Source of the DNA: Candidatus Desulfarcum epimagneticum
Lineage (GTDB): Bacteria > Desulfobacterota > Desulfobacteria > Desulfobacterales > CR-1
Direction: 5' to 3'
NCBI GenBank assembly: GCA_900659855.1
Contig: CAACVI010000034.1
Location: forward strand, 1 to 64,000
DNA: 64,000 nucleotides
Shown here: positions 52,455-61,097 of the stretch, one piece after another
Position numbering within the stretch: the first letter of the stretch is position 1
Layout of the letters: every line of letters starts with the position of its first letter
The notes under the pieces: model-generated
Database searches by the model: none
Seen by the model: the letters and a program-made list of their open reading frames with translations, nothing else
What the model was told of the DNA's origin: nothing
Position numbers and translations under genes: made by a program

Positions 52455-53417
52455 CTATTTATTAAAGTACCTGATAAATGGAACAATTCCCAAAAAATTA
52501 AAAATATAAGAAAATGCAAAAAACAATAAAAACACATCAGCGCCGTTTGTAATGCCATATATCCCGAGGAGTTGTGAAAACGCCATATTTCCAACACCCA
52601 ACCCGCCAAAGGAAATGGGGAGCATCATAGTTAAAATTCCGATTGGAATAACAGATGCGATTTTAAAAATATCAATATCCACCATGGGATTTATGGATAC
52701 AATAATGTAAAGAAAGGAAATGGTGTTTAAAATCTGAATGCAAAGGCTCAAAAGAATAATATAAAACAAATTTTTCTTGTCACCAAACAATTCTAAGCAA
52801 TAGACTTTTAAATTTTCAACCCTTCTATGAAGAAACCCGGGGTGAATTTTTTTTAAAACCATATTTAAAATTGCATTTAAAACACGGGTAAAAAAATCTA
52901 TATAGAAATATAGAAGGGCAACAAAAGCCAAAACGCCGTATAGGGCATAGAAAAGCCAATTAATTTCAGGGGGATGGTTCCGTGAAATAGCGCTTACAAA
53001 AACCGTTATTAGAATAAGACCCAATATGGAAAAAAATTTAGGGCTAACAGACGCATAAAACGCGTTATCCTTCCTTACATTTGAATCTATCCCCATCATT
53101 TTTTTTATCCTGAATATATCTGAAAAAAGCGATATGGGGGCAATACAAGTCACAAAGCTGGAGGCCCACGATATTGAAAGAACTTTTTTAAAATTATCCG
53201 CGCTGTCCACTTTAAATTGCATTAAAATATGGGTTCGGATAGACGCTAAAATGAGTTTAATAAAAGTCAATAACAAAAATACAATGACCAAATTAAAATT
53301 GGAAATGCCTATTGTGAAATTCTGATAACTAAGTTCTCCATTCATCACCAGCCATACAATTAAAATGATGCTTATCGATAATTTGACCAGGAAAACAATT
53401 TTTGGTTTTAAGTTCAT
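52455..53417 (-). CDS. AglD/UPF0104-type integral membrane protein (lysylphosphatidylglycerol synthase-like TM)
   Basis: A 320-residue protein with about eight membrane spans. The pattern IRTHILMQFKVDS, SWASSFVTCIAPISLFSDIFR, and the late LPISFGGLGVGNMAFSQLLG matches the LPG_synthase_TM (UPF0104) family. Members occur in polysaccharide loci and may flip or transfer lipid-linked sugars. No catalytic partner domain is present. Confidence 0.8.
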   Translation of the reverse strand: MNLKPKIVFLVKLSISIILIVWLVMNGELSYQNFTIGISNFNLVIVFLLLTFIKLILASIRTHILMQFKVDSADNFKKVLSISWASSFVTCIAPISLFSDIFRIKKMMGIDSNVRKDNAFYASVSPKFFSILGLILITVFVSAISRNHPPEINWLFYALYGVLAFVALLYFYIDFFTRVLNAILNMVLKKIHPGFLHRRVENLKVYCLELFGDKKNLFYIILLSLCIQILNTISFLYIIVSINPMVDIDIFKIASVIPIGILTMMLPISFGGLGVGNMAFSQLLGIYGITNGADVFLLFFAFSYIFNFLGIVPFIRYFNK

Positions 53418-53478
53418 GCCGTTGTTCTACTCTGTTTTAAATTGGTTATAAGAAACCGGATGAAACGTCATTTCAATA

Positions 53479-54192
53479 TCAGTAAAGATTTTTAATGCCG
53501 TTAACGTATTTAGAATTTCTTGTGACCCTAAAAGGAAAGGAATTGATTATTCTGTCAGCATTATTGTCGTGCCTGCTTTCATATTTTAATTCAATAACAA
53601 TTTTTGATTTGCTCTGAATACTTGATAAAAAAGAATTGTTATGGCGCTTTATCTTGTAAAATGAAAGGTTGGTGTCAAGAGTTATTCGGTACTTTTTATT
53701 CGCTGACAGAAAATATTTTCGGCTGTAACGGTTTAAAAGAACCGGATTAAAGAAGTGAAGGTCCTGTTTTAAAAAATCCGGTATTCCGGATTCCAGGGCG
53801 GCGCTTAAAAATGTTCCGATATTAAAGTCCGAATCCAAAACAAAACCGTGGATGGGATAAGATTTTTTCTTTCCCACGAAACCTTTTTTTATTTTGATCT
53901 CCAGCGTAGGTTTGTCAATTTTTCCAAAAAGACTCCCATACCAGCGGAGGCGAATTTTCTTTCTGTCAGCAAACCCATATACATTGTCGAAATAGTTTCC
54001 CATACTGTTTGTGTCTAAGTAAATGCTATTAACAAACCTAGAATAAAATATTTCAGAAAATATGGCGGGATGAATTTTTATTATGGATTCAGCTTCTCCG
54101 GGGGCAAGCCCGTCTGAAATGTCAAATTTTCTTTCATAGCGGTATTCGTCTTGTATGTTAATCACCGCTTTTTCTGCCGAACTTGGCCCCAT
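53479..54192 (-). CDS. VTC-domain protein (polyphosphate polymerase-like)
   Basis: A 237-residue protein: YRYERKFDI, SIYLDTNSMGNYFDN, RKKIRLRWYG and LEIKIKKG match the VTC tunnel domain, whose basic and acidic residues bind nucleotide triphosphate and metals. The ATG at 54192 has AAGGA eight bases upstream and overlaps the CotH gene end by 35 bases; a longer frame to 54240 lacks a ribosome site. In yeast Vtc4 makes polyphosphate; bacterial copies beside CotH and DUF4956 genes have no assigned product. Confidence 0.82.
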   Translation of the reverse strand: MGPSSAEKAVINIQDEYRYERKFDISDGLAPGEAESIIKIHPAIFSEIFYSRFVNSIYLDTNSMGNYFDNVYGFADRKKIRLRWYGSLFGKIDKPTLEIKIKKGFVGKKKSYPIHGFVLDSDFNIGTFLSAALESGIPDFLKQDLHFFNPVLLNRYSRKYFLSANKKYRITLDTNLSFYKIKRHNNSFLSSIQSKSKIVIELKYESRHDNNADRIINSFPFRVTRNSKYVNGIKNLY

Positions 54193-56782
54193 ATAGCAAA
54201 TCCTTGATCTTTCCTTTGTAGGGTTCAACTTCTTTCCCATCTATCTCCAACTTGGAACCTTTTTCAAGCAAATAAGGAAGCGCGACCTTATTCATGGATA
54301 AATTAAACGCCTTCATGGTCGAAGGGCCGAATTCGGATTTTTTTTGATACACACTAAAACCCACTTTGCTGTTTTGCAACCTGATATGATCAATGTCAAT
54401 CTCAGAAAGATCTTTCCCGGCCACAGCAATCTCAGTGTTCAGGATGTTTGCCTGAGAAATCACAGCTTTGGTTTTTTCTCCAAAGCTCATTCCCTTATCC
54501 CCAGCTCTGTTAATAAAAACATTTCTCACTTTGACAACGCTTCCGGAAAAATCCAGAGCATCGTTGCCAGAGCTAACGAAGAGCGAATCCAAAATTTCTC
54601 CCTTTACAAAATCCCCGTCAAAGGCGTCAGACTTATTTTCCTGAAAATGGGAATCGGATATCGTAAAATCTGACCGGATAATATTTAACGCGTCTTCCGC
54701 GCGACTGGCGGAGAAAGCGCAACGATTTATTGAAACAGGAGATTCATAAAAAGTAACAGCCCCGGTCAGCGCCCATCCCTTTTGGGAAGGGGGGCCAAGG
54801 TTTTGAAAGTTAACGTATTTCAAAATGGATTTCTTCCTGGCCTTTAAAATCAGAACCCCCTGTCCAGAGGAATTTTCGGAGTAAAATCTGATTGGCTTTT
54901 TTTCTGATCCCAAAAAATTAAGCGCGGAATAAGAAAGAATTTTTGCTGAATTGATCAGATTAATTTCAAGTCCCTCATTTGCCAGGACCATGTAGCCCTT
55001 CGGCAATATCAAGTCCCTCGCAAGCGTCCATTCTCCCGATTTAAAAGTAATGGTTTTCTTTTCTTCATTAACATTAAGGAAATCAAAACTCAGGGCATTG
55101 GGCGGTTTTCTTATGAAATCATTGTTTATAAAACCCGGGTCAAAATGAGGGCCGGGTATAATTTTGTCATCCTTTGCCATAGAGGAGCCGAGTAGCCGGG
55201 AACGCACTCTAAGCTCTTCCGGCATGTCGTCCAACCAGCCGATTTTCTCAGGAATAAAAAAATCCACTTTCATGTATATCGCCGGTTTCCCAGGTATTTT
55301 CCCGGGAAACACAACCTTTTCAACGGGCTTGAAAATATAAGAGTTTCCGTATACAACTTCAACGACTTCAGCAGGCAATCGCTGGACGTTGCCGAGGAAA
55401 AGCGTAATCTTATCTTTAGATTTTTTGGAAAAATAGGCGCCCATAATTTTTTTAGGGGTTAAAAAATTTCGAATGTATTCACGGTTTTCAAAGAACACAT
55501 CCATGGAGGATTTGCTCCACGGAAAATCGCGGTAAATAATCGCCATGTTTTTTTTAAAGTCTTCTTTTAAATCCGACAGCAGGGATTCAAGATATAAGTC
55601 TTCAGTGATTCTTTCCAGCTGGCGTATGTACTCGCCAAAAACTATTTCATCACTTAATATTGAGTTAATAAGACCGGGCACAGGTCTCTCAAATCCGGCG
55701 CTTAATAAACTCCCGGACGAAACCCCGATGAGTTTCTTTGTCACCTGTCCAGTGTCTCCGTCAAATCCGATTGGCTCAAATAAAGACGTGACGGGGTTGT
55801 AGTAAAACCTCAAATTGTTTGTTCTTAAAGCGTGTTCCGCCCCAAGAATATCCGCAAGAGCCAGGAAAGTGGCAAGCCTCTTTATATCAAATATTTCGCT
55901 GGGCTTTAGAAAACCGAGTCTGAACCCTTCAAACAGGTTATATGCCATCTGATAGGTTGAATATTTTTTTGGATCTGTTAAATTATTTTTATTAAACGAT
56001 GATATGGCACTTGAAAAATAAGATCCATAGCCGCTTCTAGTTTTTGATGGGAACACTCTTCCCTCATGCCAGCTTAAATCTTCTTCAAGCCGCAAAATAG
56101 GACCCTCTCTTCTCCTCCGGTATTCGACGAGTCTTTTTTCGAAATGTTCTTCAAGGGCGTAAATCCCGAGATCCCTGCCATTGATTATGACGTTTACGAA
56201 TTTATATCTTAAGTTGAGTATGTCTTCCCGTCTAAGCGCCTGGTGAAATATCCATTCAAAAATATAGTTTCTTGTTTTAGGATGCTGGATTGAAAAAATT
56301 TTCATCCCGAAAATGGTTTGATCGCCTTTTACCTTGATTCTATATGACCATTTGGCGCCGTGAAGATGGTCGATGTTGTCTCCCTTCAGGCGCATTTTGA
56401 CTCGGATTTTTTTATTTCCATGTCGAATTGTGGCGGAAACATATTCACCTTTATTTAAAAACCTCTGCGCAAGCGCCACTTCCCTCTCATACGCCAGCTT
56501 TTGAAAATTCTTGTGCTTGATATCAATAATTAATTTTTCAGGACTGGACCAAAGTCCCTTAAAGTAATTGAAGGGGGTTGTGTAATTTTTATAAATAACC
56601 CCTAATCCAATATCTTTTATAATAGATGTGAAACCATATTTATACATGATGCCGCTGACGCCGATCAGGGCCACGGAATATATTAGAAACAACGACAAAA
56701 AAACTATAACCTTAAACTTAATGGCTACGGATAAAAATCTGGCGAAGCGTCGGCGCCCTATAACAGAATCCTTTAATATCAT
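54158..56782 (-). CDS. CotH-kinase-domain protein with C-terminal right-handed beta-helix
   Basis: An 874-residue protein with an N-terminal membrane anchor (about 25-50) and a CotH domain (about 95-420: MRLKGDNIDHLHGAKWSYR, NYIFEWIFHQALRRED, LGIYALEEHFEK, a late GFDGDTG). Repetitive segments at about 590-840 (NIIRSDFTISDSHF, DALDFSGSVVKVRN) look like a parallel beta-helix. CotH kinases phosphorylate secreted proteins. The stop overlaps the VTC gene and it directly follows the DUF4956 gene, so the three form one unit. Confidence 0.82.
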   Translation of the reverse strand: MILKDSVIGRRRFARFLSVAIKFKVIVFLSLFLIYSVALIGVSGIMYKYGFTSIIKDIGLGVIYKNYTTPFNYFKGLWSSPEKLIIDIKHKNFQKLAYEREVALAQRFLNKGEYVSATIRHGNKKIRVKMRLKGDNIDHLHGAKWSYRIKVKGDQTIFGMKIFSIQHPKTRNYIFEWIFHQALRREDILNLRYKFVNVIINGRDLGIYALEEHFEKRLVEYRRRREGPILRLEEDLSWHEGRVFPSKTRSGYGSYFSSAISSFNKNNLTDPKKYSTYQMAYNLFEGFRLGFLKPSEIFDIKRLATFLALADILGAEHALRTNNLRFYYNPVTSLFEPIGFDGDTGQVTKKLIGVSSGSLLSAGFERPVPGLINSILSDEIVFGEYIRQLERITEDLYLESLLSDLKEDFKKNMAIIYRDFPWSKSSMDVFFENREYIRNFLTPKKIMGAYFSKKSKDKITLFLGNVQRLPAEVVEVVYGNSYIFKPVEKVVFPGKIPGKPAIYMKVDFFIPEKIGWLDDMPEELRVRSRLLGSSMAKDDKIIPGPHFDPGFINNDFIRKPPNALSFDFLNVNEEKKTITFKSGEWTLARDLILPKGYMVLANEGLEINLINSAKILSYSALNFLGSEKKPIRFYSENSSGQGVLILKARKKSILKYVNFQNLGPPSQKGWALTGAVTFYESPVSINRCAFSASRAEDALNIIRSDFTISDSHFQENKSDAFDGDFVKGEILDSLFVSSGNDALDFSGSVVKVRNVFINRAGDKGMSFGEKTKAVISQANILNTEIAVAGKDLSEIDIDHIRLQNSKVGFSVYQKKSEFGPSTMKAFNLSMNKVALPYLLEKGSKLEIDGKEVEPYKGKIKDLLYGAKFGRKSGD

Positions 56783-57466
56783 CTAATATACTCCGGCGTT
56801 ATCCAGAAAACTTATTTTTATTGTATCGTCTAAACTTTGCAAACCCCGCTTAATCGCATAGAGCTGGTCAATGTCTTCGCATTCAATATAAAAAAAAGAT
56901 TCCAAACTTTCCTTGTTTTCATCAAACCGTTTCATATTGACGGCGTTGCAATTCTCCTTAAGAATTTCCGTTATCTTTTTTAAATCCACTTTGCCGGGGA
57001 ATGCGCTGTAAACAGTCAGATGAAGATTTTTATTCTCATCTTTTCGCGCGTTCCATCTTATTGCGATAATAATCATAACGATAACGAAAAACGCCACTGT
57101 CGTAATCACCCTCTGATCCGCCCCAAAGCCCAAGCCAAGGGCGATTGAAATAAACATGTACGCAAGTTCTTCAGGCTCTTTAATCGCGGTTCTGAATCTT
57201 ACAATGGACAATGCTCCCACAAGGCCCAGAGAAAGAGCGAGGGAGGATTTAACCACTGAAATAATCAGCATCGTCGTTACGGTCATCAATATAAAATTTC
57301 TGGAAAAAGATTTTCTGTTTGAAAGGGCTTTGGCATATCTGATGTAAACAATACCTAAAATATAGGCAAGGATTGCGGCGATGATCATATTCAGCAGGAA
57401 GGACATCAGAGGAACATGGGCGCTTGAAGTTGCCATAAACTTCTCAAATGTCTCGATTTTATTCAT
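56783..57466 (-). CDS. DUF4956 membrane protein
   Basis: A 227-residue protein with about four membrane helices, then a cytosolic domain. The core GLVGALSIVRFRTAIKEPEE is the DUF4956 hallmark. It ends directly against the CotH-like ATG. DUF4956, CotH and VTC-domain genes recur together in unrelated bacteria, so they probably act jointly, perhaps in making or modifying a phosphorylated surface polymer. That last point is inference. Confidence 0.88.
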   Translation of the reverse strand: MNKIETFEKFMATSSAHVPLMSFLLNMIIAAILAYILGIVYIRYAKALSNRKSFSRNFILMTVTTMLIISVVKSSLALSLGLVGALSIVRFRTAIKEPEELAYMFISIALGLGFGADQRVITTVAFFVIVMIIIAIRWNARKDENKNLHLTVYSAFPGKVDLKKITEILKENCNAVNMKRFDENKESLESFFYIECEDIDQLYAIKRGLQSLDDTIKISFLDNAGVY

Positions 57467-57487
57467 TTTTATATTTTTCCTTTAGGG

Positions 57488-57626
57488 TTCGCTCAAAAAT
57501 TAGTTTACAATTTTGGGAGTTAAGTCGCCTCTCTGGCAAGGTATAAAAACTTGAGACATATCAGGATACGTCGGGTTTTTATAACGTAGCCAGACAGGAT
57601 GAATGGGCCCCCAATTTTTCAGCGAA
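57488..57626. repeat. 139-base palindromic element with 14-base imperfect terminal inverted repeats
   Basis: TTCGCTCAAAAATT (57488-57501) matches the inverse of AATTTTTCAGCGAA (57613-57626) at 13 of 14 positions. Inside, CTGGC..TATAAAAAC (57533-57550) faces GTTTTTATA..GCCAG (57575-57593), giving a nested hairpin. The element is non-coding. Its end matches the repeat at 20176 and resembles sequence near 58715-58734. It fills the gap between the DUF4956 gene and the SDR gene. Confidence 0.65.
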
Positions 57627-57650
57627 CATTTAGCAGCTATTTGACTGATT

Positions 57651-58562
57651 TTAATTATTTCTTATAGTTTTCGATTCTAAATATTCCTTAACTTCATTTA
57701 CAATTCCTTTCTCAAAGGCCATTGGAAAATAGGCAAAATCACGACTTGCATCATCATGAGAAAAAGTACGCGGTTCAACCAGTCTCTGTACCCTTTCTCG
57801 ATAATCAATTTTTTTAAACGAGATTAAGTAAAGAAGATATGAGCCAAGGTATGCAATAGGAAATGGAATTGAAACATATAAATTTCTTTTCTCTAGAAGT
57901 TTGGCAATTGTTTTAAATATGTCTATCAACATTATCGGGGATTTGCCTGATAAAATATATTTCTTTCCCTTGGTCGTTTTTTCATTTAACAACACTTGAT
58001 AATAGGCATTACCAAGGTCTTTTTCATGTACAGGTTGTAAGGGGAATTTTGCATGGCTTACAACTGGGAATATCCTTAATTTGTCTACCATTCTTATAAA
58101 GATGGCAACATTTCTATCATTAATACTGCCATAAATCATGGTTGGTCTTAAAATAGTTACAGGAATATTTGAATCTTTCGTTATTTGTTCTATTTCTTTT
58201 TCAATGCTTATATATTCTTCACTGGCCGATTTATATTTTGAATATATACCCGTTGTGTGAACAAGAACAATCCAATCGACGCTGTTTTTTATGGCGGCAT
58301 TAACCACTTTCATTGAAGTGTGTATTCCAGCGATATGAAAAACTATACTTATATCTTTCAAAGCATCCTCTAAGAATGTTTCATCATTCAAATCACCATA
58401 AGCTTTCTCAATACATAATCTACTTTGGTCTATCAATTCAACATTTGATGTTGTTCTTATAATTGCCCGGTAACTTTTTTTATTTAGGGGGCTGTTATCA
58501 TCGTTTAAATTTTTCAAGAACCACTTCCCGCTTTTTCCCGCTATTCCTGTAAGTAATATCAT
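57651..58562 (-). CDS. NAD(P)-dependent epimerase/SDR-family protein
   Basis: A 303-residue extended SDR-like protein. GIAGKSGKWFLKNL replaces the usual TGATGFIG loop, so the cofactor motif is atypical (G-x-x-G-x-x-G shape kept). FHIAGIHTSMKVV, VLVHTTGIYSK, LRPTMIYG and LQPVHEKDLGNAY follow the atypical epimerase pattern. The catalytic tyrosine motif Y-x3-K is YSKYK at best, so activity is uncertain. It is AT-rich and belongs to the polysaccharide region. Confidence 0.7.
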   Translation of the reverse strand: MILLTGIAGKSGKWFLKNLNDDNSPLNKKSYRAIIRTTSNVELIDQSRLCIEKAYGDLNDETFLEDALKDISIVFHIAGIHTSMKVVNAAIKNSVDWIVLVHTTGIYSKYKSASEEYISIEKEIEQITKDSNIPVTILRPTMIYGSINDRNVAIFIRMVDKLRIFPVVSHAKFPLQPVHEKDLGNAYYQVLLNEKTTKGKKYILSGKSPIMLIDIFKTIAKLLEKRNLYVSIPFPIAYLGSYLLYLISFKKIDYRERVQRLVEPRTFSHDDASRDFAYFPMAFEKGIVNEVKEYLESKTIRNN

Positions 58563-58621
58563 TGTTTTTCTTTATATTTTTAATGTGTTTAAATTTTGGA
58601 AAAATACAATCATGCCTTTTT

Positions 58622-58763
58622 GTGTCAGACCTTTATCATGGGTGTTTCATTTACCCAAATTTTTTTGAGAAGTTACGAAAGGATGAATTGGACTCCAAAA
58701 TGTAAAGTTATTTTTCGACGAACCCTTACTGTGATTCCAAGCGTTTCACATATGGTCTGACAC
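58622..58763. repeat. 142-base interval bounded by a 10-base inverted repeat
   Basis: GTGTCAGACC (58622-58631) and GGTCTGACAC (58754-58763) are exact inverse copies. The interior includes AGGATGAATTGG and TTATTTTTCGACGAACCC, which resemble the right half of the element at 57488-57626 (AGGATGAATGGG and AATTTTTCAGCGAAC). It may be a decayed, composite palindromic element. The remaining gap (58563-58924) contains only the left end of the IS630 element. Confidence 0.45.
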
Positions 58764-58876
58764 CAAATGTCATTGGCTGTCAAAAATAACTTGTCTGTGT
58801 GACTCGCTTTGTTAAATTTTCACACAACGCGTTTAAACAGAGATGCATAAATATCTATAAAATATGTTGAATTTTT

Positions 58877-58917
58877 CCTTGGATTGTGGTTTACATTTAA
58901 AGAACCACAATCCAAGG
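58877..58917 (+). promoter_or_regulatory. hairpin masking the transposase ribosome-binding site
   Basis: CCTTGGATTGTGGTT (58877-58891) and AACCACAATCCAAGG (58903-58917) form a perfect 15-base-pair stem with an 11-base loop. The right arm contains part of the AAGGGGG ribosome site just before the ATG at 58925. In a transcript entering from outside, the stem would hide the ribosome site and limit transposase synthesis. Confidence 0.6.
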
Positions 58918-58924
58918 GGGAATA

Positions 58925-59987
58925 ATGATAAAGATCAATTTAACGCGACGTGACCGGATTGAGCTGGAAAGTTTCCGACGTCTGGCATCATCCAAAGATT
59001 CAGAAAAAGCATTAATGGTTCTCATGAGCGCTGATAGGCGCAGTGTATCTGAAATTTCACGTTTGCTGAGGCGCCATCCCCATACGGTCAGGGATTGGCT
59101 TAAACGCTATAAAAATAAAGGTCTTCCGGGTTTGTCCAGAAAGTTTTCACCCGGAAGACCTGATGAAAAGAGGCAAAAAGTCAAAGAGCGCATCAAAGAG
59201 ATACTTGCTGATCCTCCTTTGTCATATGGATATGTGGATAATGTCTGGACCGTGGCCCTTATCGCCTTTGAAATCAAAAAAAGCCTAAAACTTAAAGTAA
59301 GCGGGGACACTGTAAAAAGAGCGTTAAAAAATTTGGGTTACAGTTATAAGCGGCCATCAAAAAGTCCGCCCGCCAAAGCCCCGTCGCGTGAGGAAAAAGT
59401 GGCCCGGATCAACAAAATGGTTGAAAAAATCAAAAGTATTGCGATCCAGAAAGACTGCGAAATATTTGCTCTCGATGAATCACATTTTTCAACGGAGCCT
59501 TATCTCGTTCAAGGGTGGTTTTTAAAAAGGTGGCCGCCACAAGATATGCTCGAGTTCCAAAAGAGAAAGTCTCACATACTTTGGATGCTTGAATTTAAAA
59601 ACACAAAAATTTTACTGGAAGAAGTCAGCCAAGGCCAACAGCCTTGAATTTAATATTTTTTTAACGCAACTGCGCCAACGGATTCCAGATAAAACGATAG
59701 CGATTATTTTGGATAACGCCAGCATTCATAAATCAAAAAAAGTCAAGGAGTATCTCAAACGGCACAGAAATATTCATTTGTTTTATTTGCCGCCATATTC
59801 GCCGGAATACAATCCGGTTGAACTTTTCTGGAAATGGATCAAACCCAAAGTGTATGGATTTTCTTCCACATTGGGAGGAACCATGGAATTAATCAAAAAA
59901 TTTCGGAGATATGTCTGGCATTATAACCGCAATCGTTTGATTAATCCGATCCGCTTTACCTTTAAGGCTTACGAAAGTTTGTTATGA
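58925..59987 (+). pseudogene. IS630-family transposase, two frames (frameshifted or recoded)
   Basis: The first frame (58925-59647, 240 codons) has the helix-turn-helix SISEISRLLRRHPHTVRDWL-like region, KAPSREEKVARINKM and the first catalytic aspartate in FALDESHFS. The second frame (59589-59987) has ILDNASIHKSKKVKEYL with the second aspartate, and LPPYSPEYNPVELFWKWIK with the catalytic glutamate. They must be joined by a +1 shift between about 59620 and 59647. The first frame ends with CCT TGA. Either a one-base insertion has inactivated the gene or a +1 shift at the stop produces the full protein. Confidence 0.75.
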
Positions 59988-60005
59988 ATATTTATGCGCT
60001 TATGT

Positions 60006-61040
60006 TTAAGATATTTTTAAAATTTCTTTTATAAATGAATGGGGTTCTTTTATATCCAGCTTTTCCATTGGCGCCCCCAAAAATCTTTTAACAGCCCGCC
60101 CCATTGAAATCTCGGACACAGGATCAAAAGATTGCTCCGGTTCCACCACATCGCGCACATAGTCCAATTCGGAAGCAAGAATGGGCAGTCCCTCAGATCG
60201 GGCTTCTATAAGAGGAAGGCCGATTGTTTCACAAAGAGATGGATATATCAATGCCCCTGCGTTCCTGTACAATTCAATGACACTTTTATACGGTTTTTTT
60301 CCTGAATTATAAATATTTAATCCATATGCTTTTTTAATGTTTTCTATCCATGCGCACAATTTATGATATTTTTTTTTATCAATAGTTAAGCAAAGGGTTG
60401 GGGTTATGCCCTCTTCTGCCAAGTATATCCAGGCTTTGATAAGGCGATGGTGGTTTTTATGGGGATCCCCTGATGCGACATAAATAAAATCCCATTTTTT
60501 ATTTTCCAGCTGGTTACTTTTTTTGAAAAATCTTTGATAATTCGTCACATCAGTATGAAAAGGGATTATTTTTGATTCATTACCAAAATTATTTTTCATT
60601 ATGCGTTGCATCGACGGGGTTTGCACAAGAAATATATCGACATTTTTTTCTCTCCATGACAACCATCTCCTTTCCAAGGTAATTTTGAGACGAGTTGACG
60701 GGCTGAATCCTTTCAGCATACCACTTTCCAGAAGATGTCTGTTCTGAAGATATACACAAGTTTTTCCTTTTAACCTGAACAATGGAGGGAGATTTCCGAA
60801 ACAAAAAACCAAATCTTTTTTATTAACCAGACTTTTTAGCTTTAATTCACCGGATAATCTGCCCCTTAATGTAGGGGCCACCCTATGCACTGTAAAGCTT
60901 CGAGGTATACTGAAATCTAAATAAAAACGCTTATCCAGAAAGATAAAACCTGTTATACTATTATCTAAAGCCTTTAAAAGTCCACGAAGAAGCGTGTACC
61001 CACCACCACTGTGAACATTTGGCGCATTGATAATCAACAT
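60006..61040 (-). CDS. family 1/4 glycosyltransferase
   Basis: A 344-residue GT-B enzyme: IINAPNVHSGGGYTLLRGLL acceptor-side start, FIYVASGDPHKNHHRLIKAW hinge, and the donor-site block YPSLCETIGLPLIEARSEGLPI. The TAA stop at 60006-60008 lies exactly at the IS630 junction, and the sequence across the empty site would also have given TAA, so the protein is unchanged. It is part of the minus-strand polysaccharide gene run. Confidence 0.87.
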   Translation of the reverse strand: MLIINAPNVHSGGGYTLLRGLLKALDNSITGFIFLDKRFYLDFSIPRSFTVHRVAPTLRGRLSGELKLKSLVNKKDLVFCFGNLPPLFRLKGKTCVYLQNRHLLESGMLKGFSPSTRLKITLERRWLSWREKNVDIFLVQTPSMQRIMKNNFGNESKIIPFHTDVTNYQRFFKKSNQLENKKWDFIYVASGDPHKNHHRLIKAWIYLAEEGITPTLCLTIDKKKYHKLCAWIENIKKAYGLNIYNSGKKPYKSVIELYRNAGALIYPSLCETIGLPLIEARSEGLPILASELDYVRDVVEPEQSFDPVSEISMGRAVKRFLGAPMEKLDIKEPHSFIKEILKIS

Positions 61041-61097
61041 TTAATATCCTTGGGAACAATTATATTTTTATTCTTTTGTTTTGCAGGGCTCCATCAG

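Larger units (their letters stand above)
58836..60006 (+). mobile_element. IS630-family insertion sequence
   Basis: The boundaries are set by imperfect terminal inverted repeats: the left end contains GCATAAATAT (58845-58854) and the right end its inverse ATATTTATGC (59988-59997), with further matching bases out to AACA/TGTT. TA dinucleotides flank the element (58834-58835 and 60007-60008), as expected for IS630/Tc1-type target duplication. The element is about 1.17 kb and carries one interrupted transposase gene. The right edge falls in the stop codon of the neighbouring glycosyltransferase. Confidence 0.75.
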
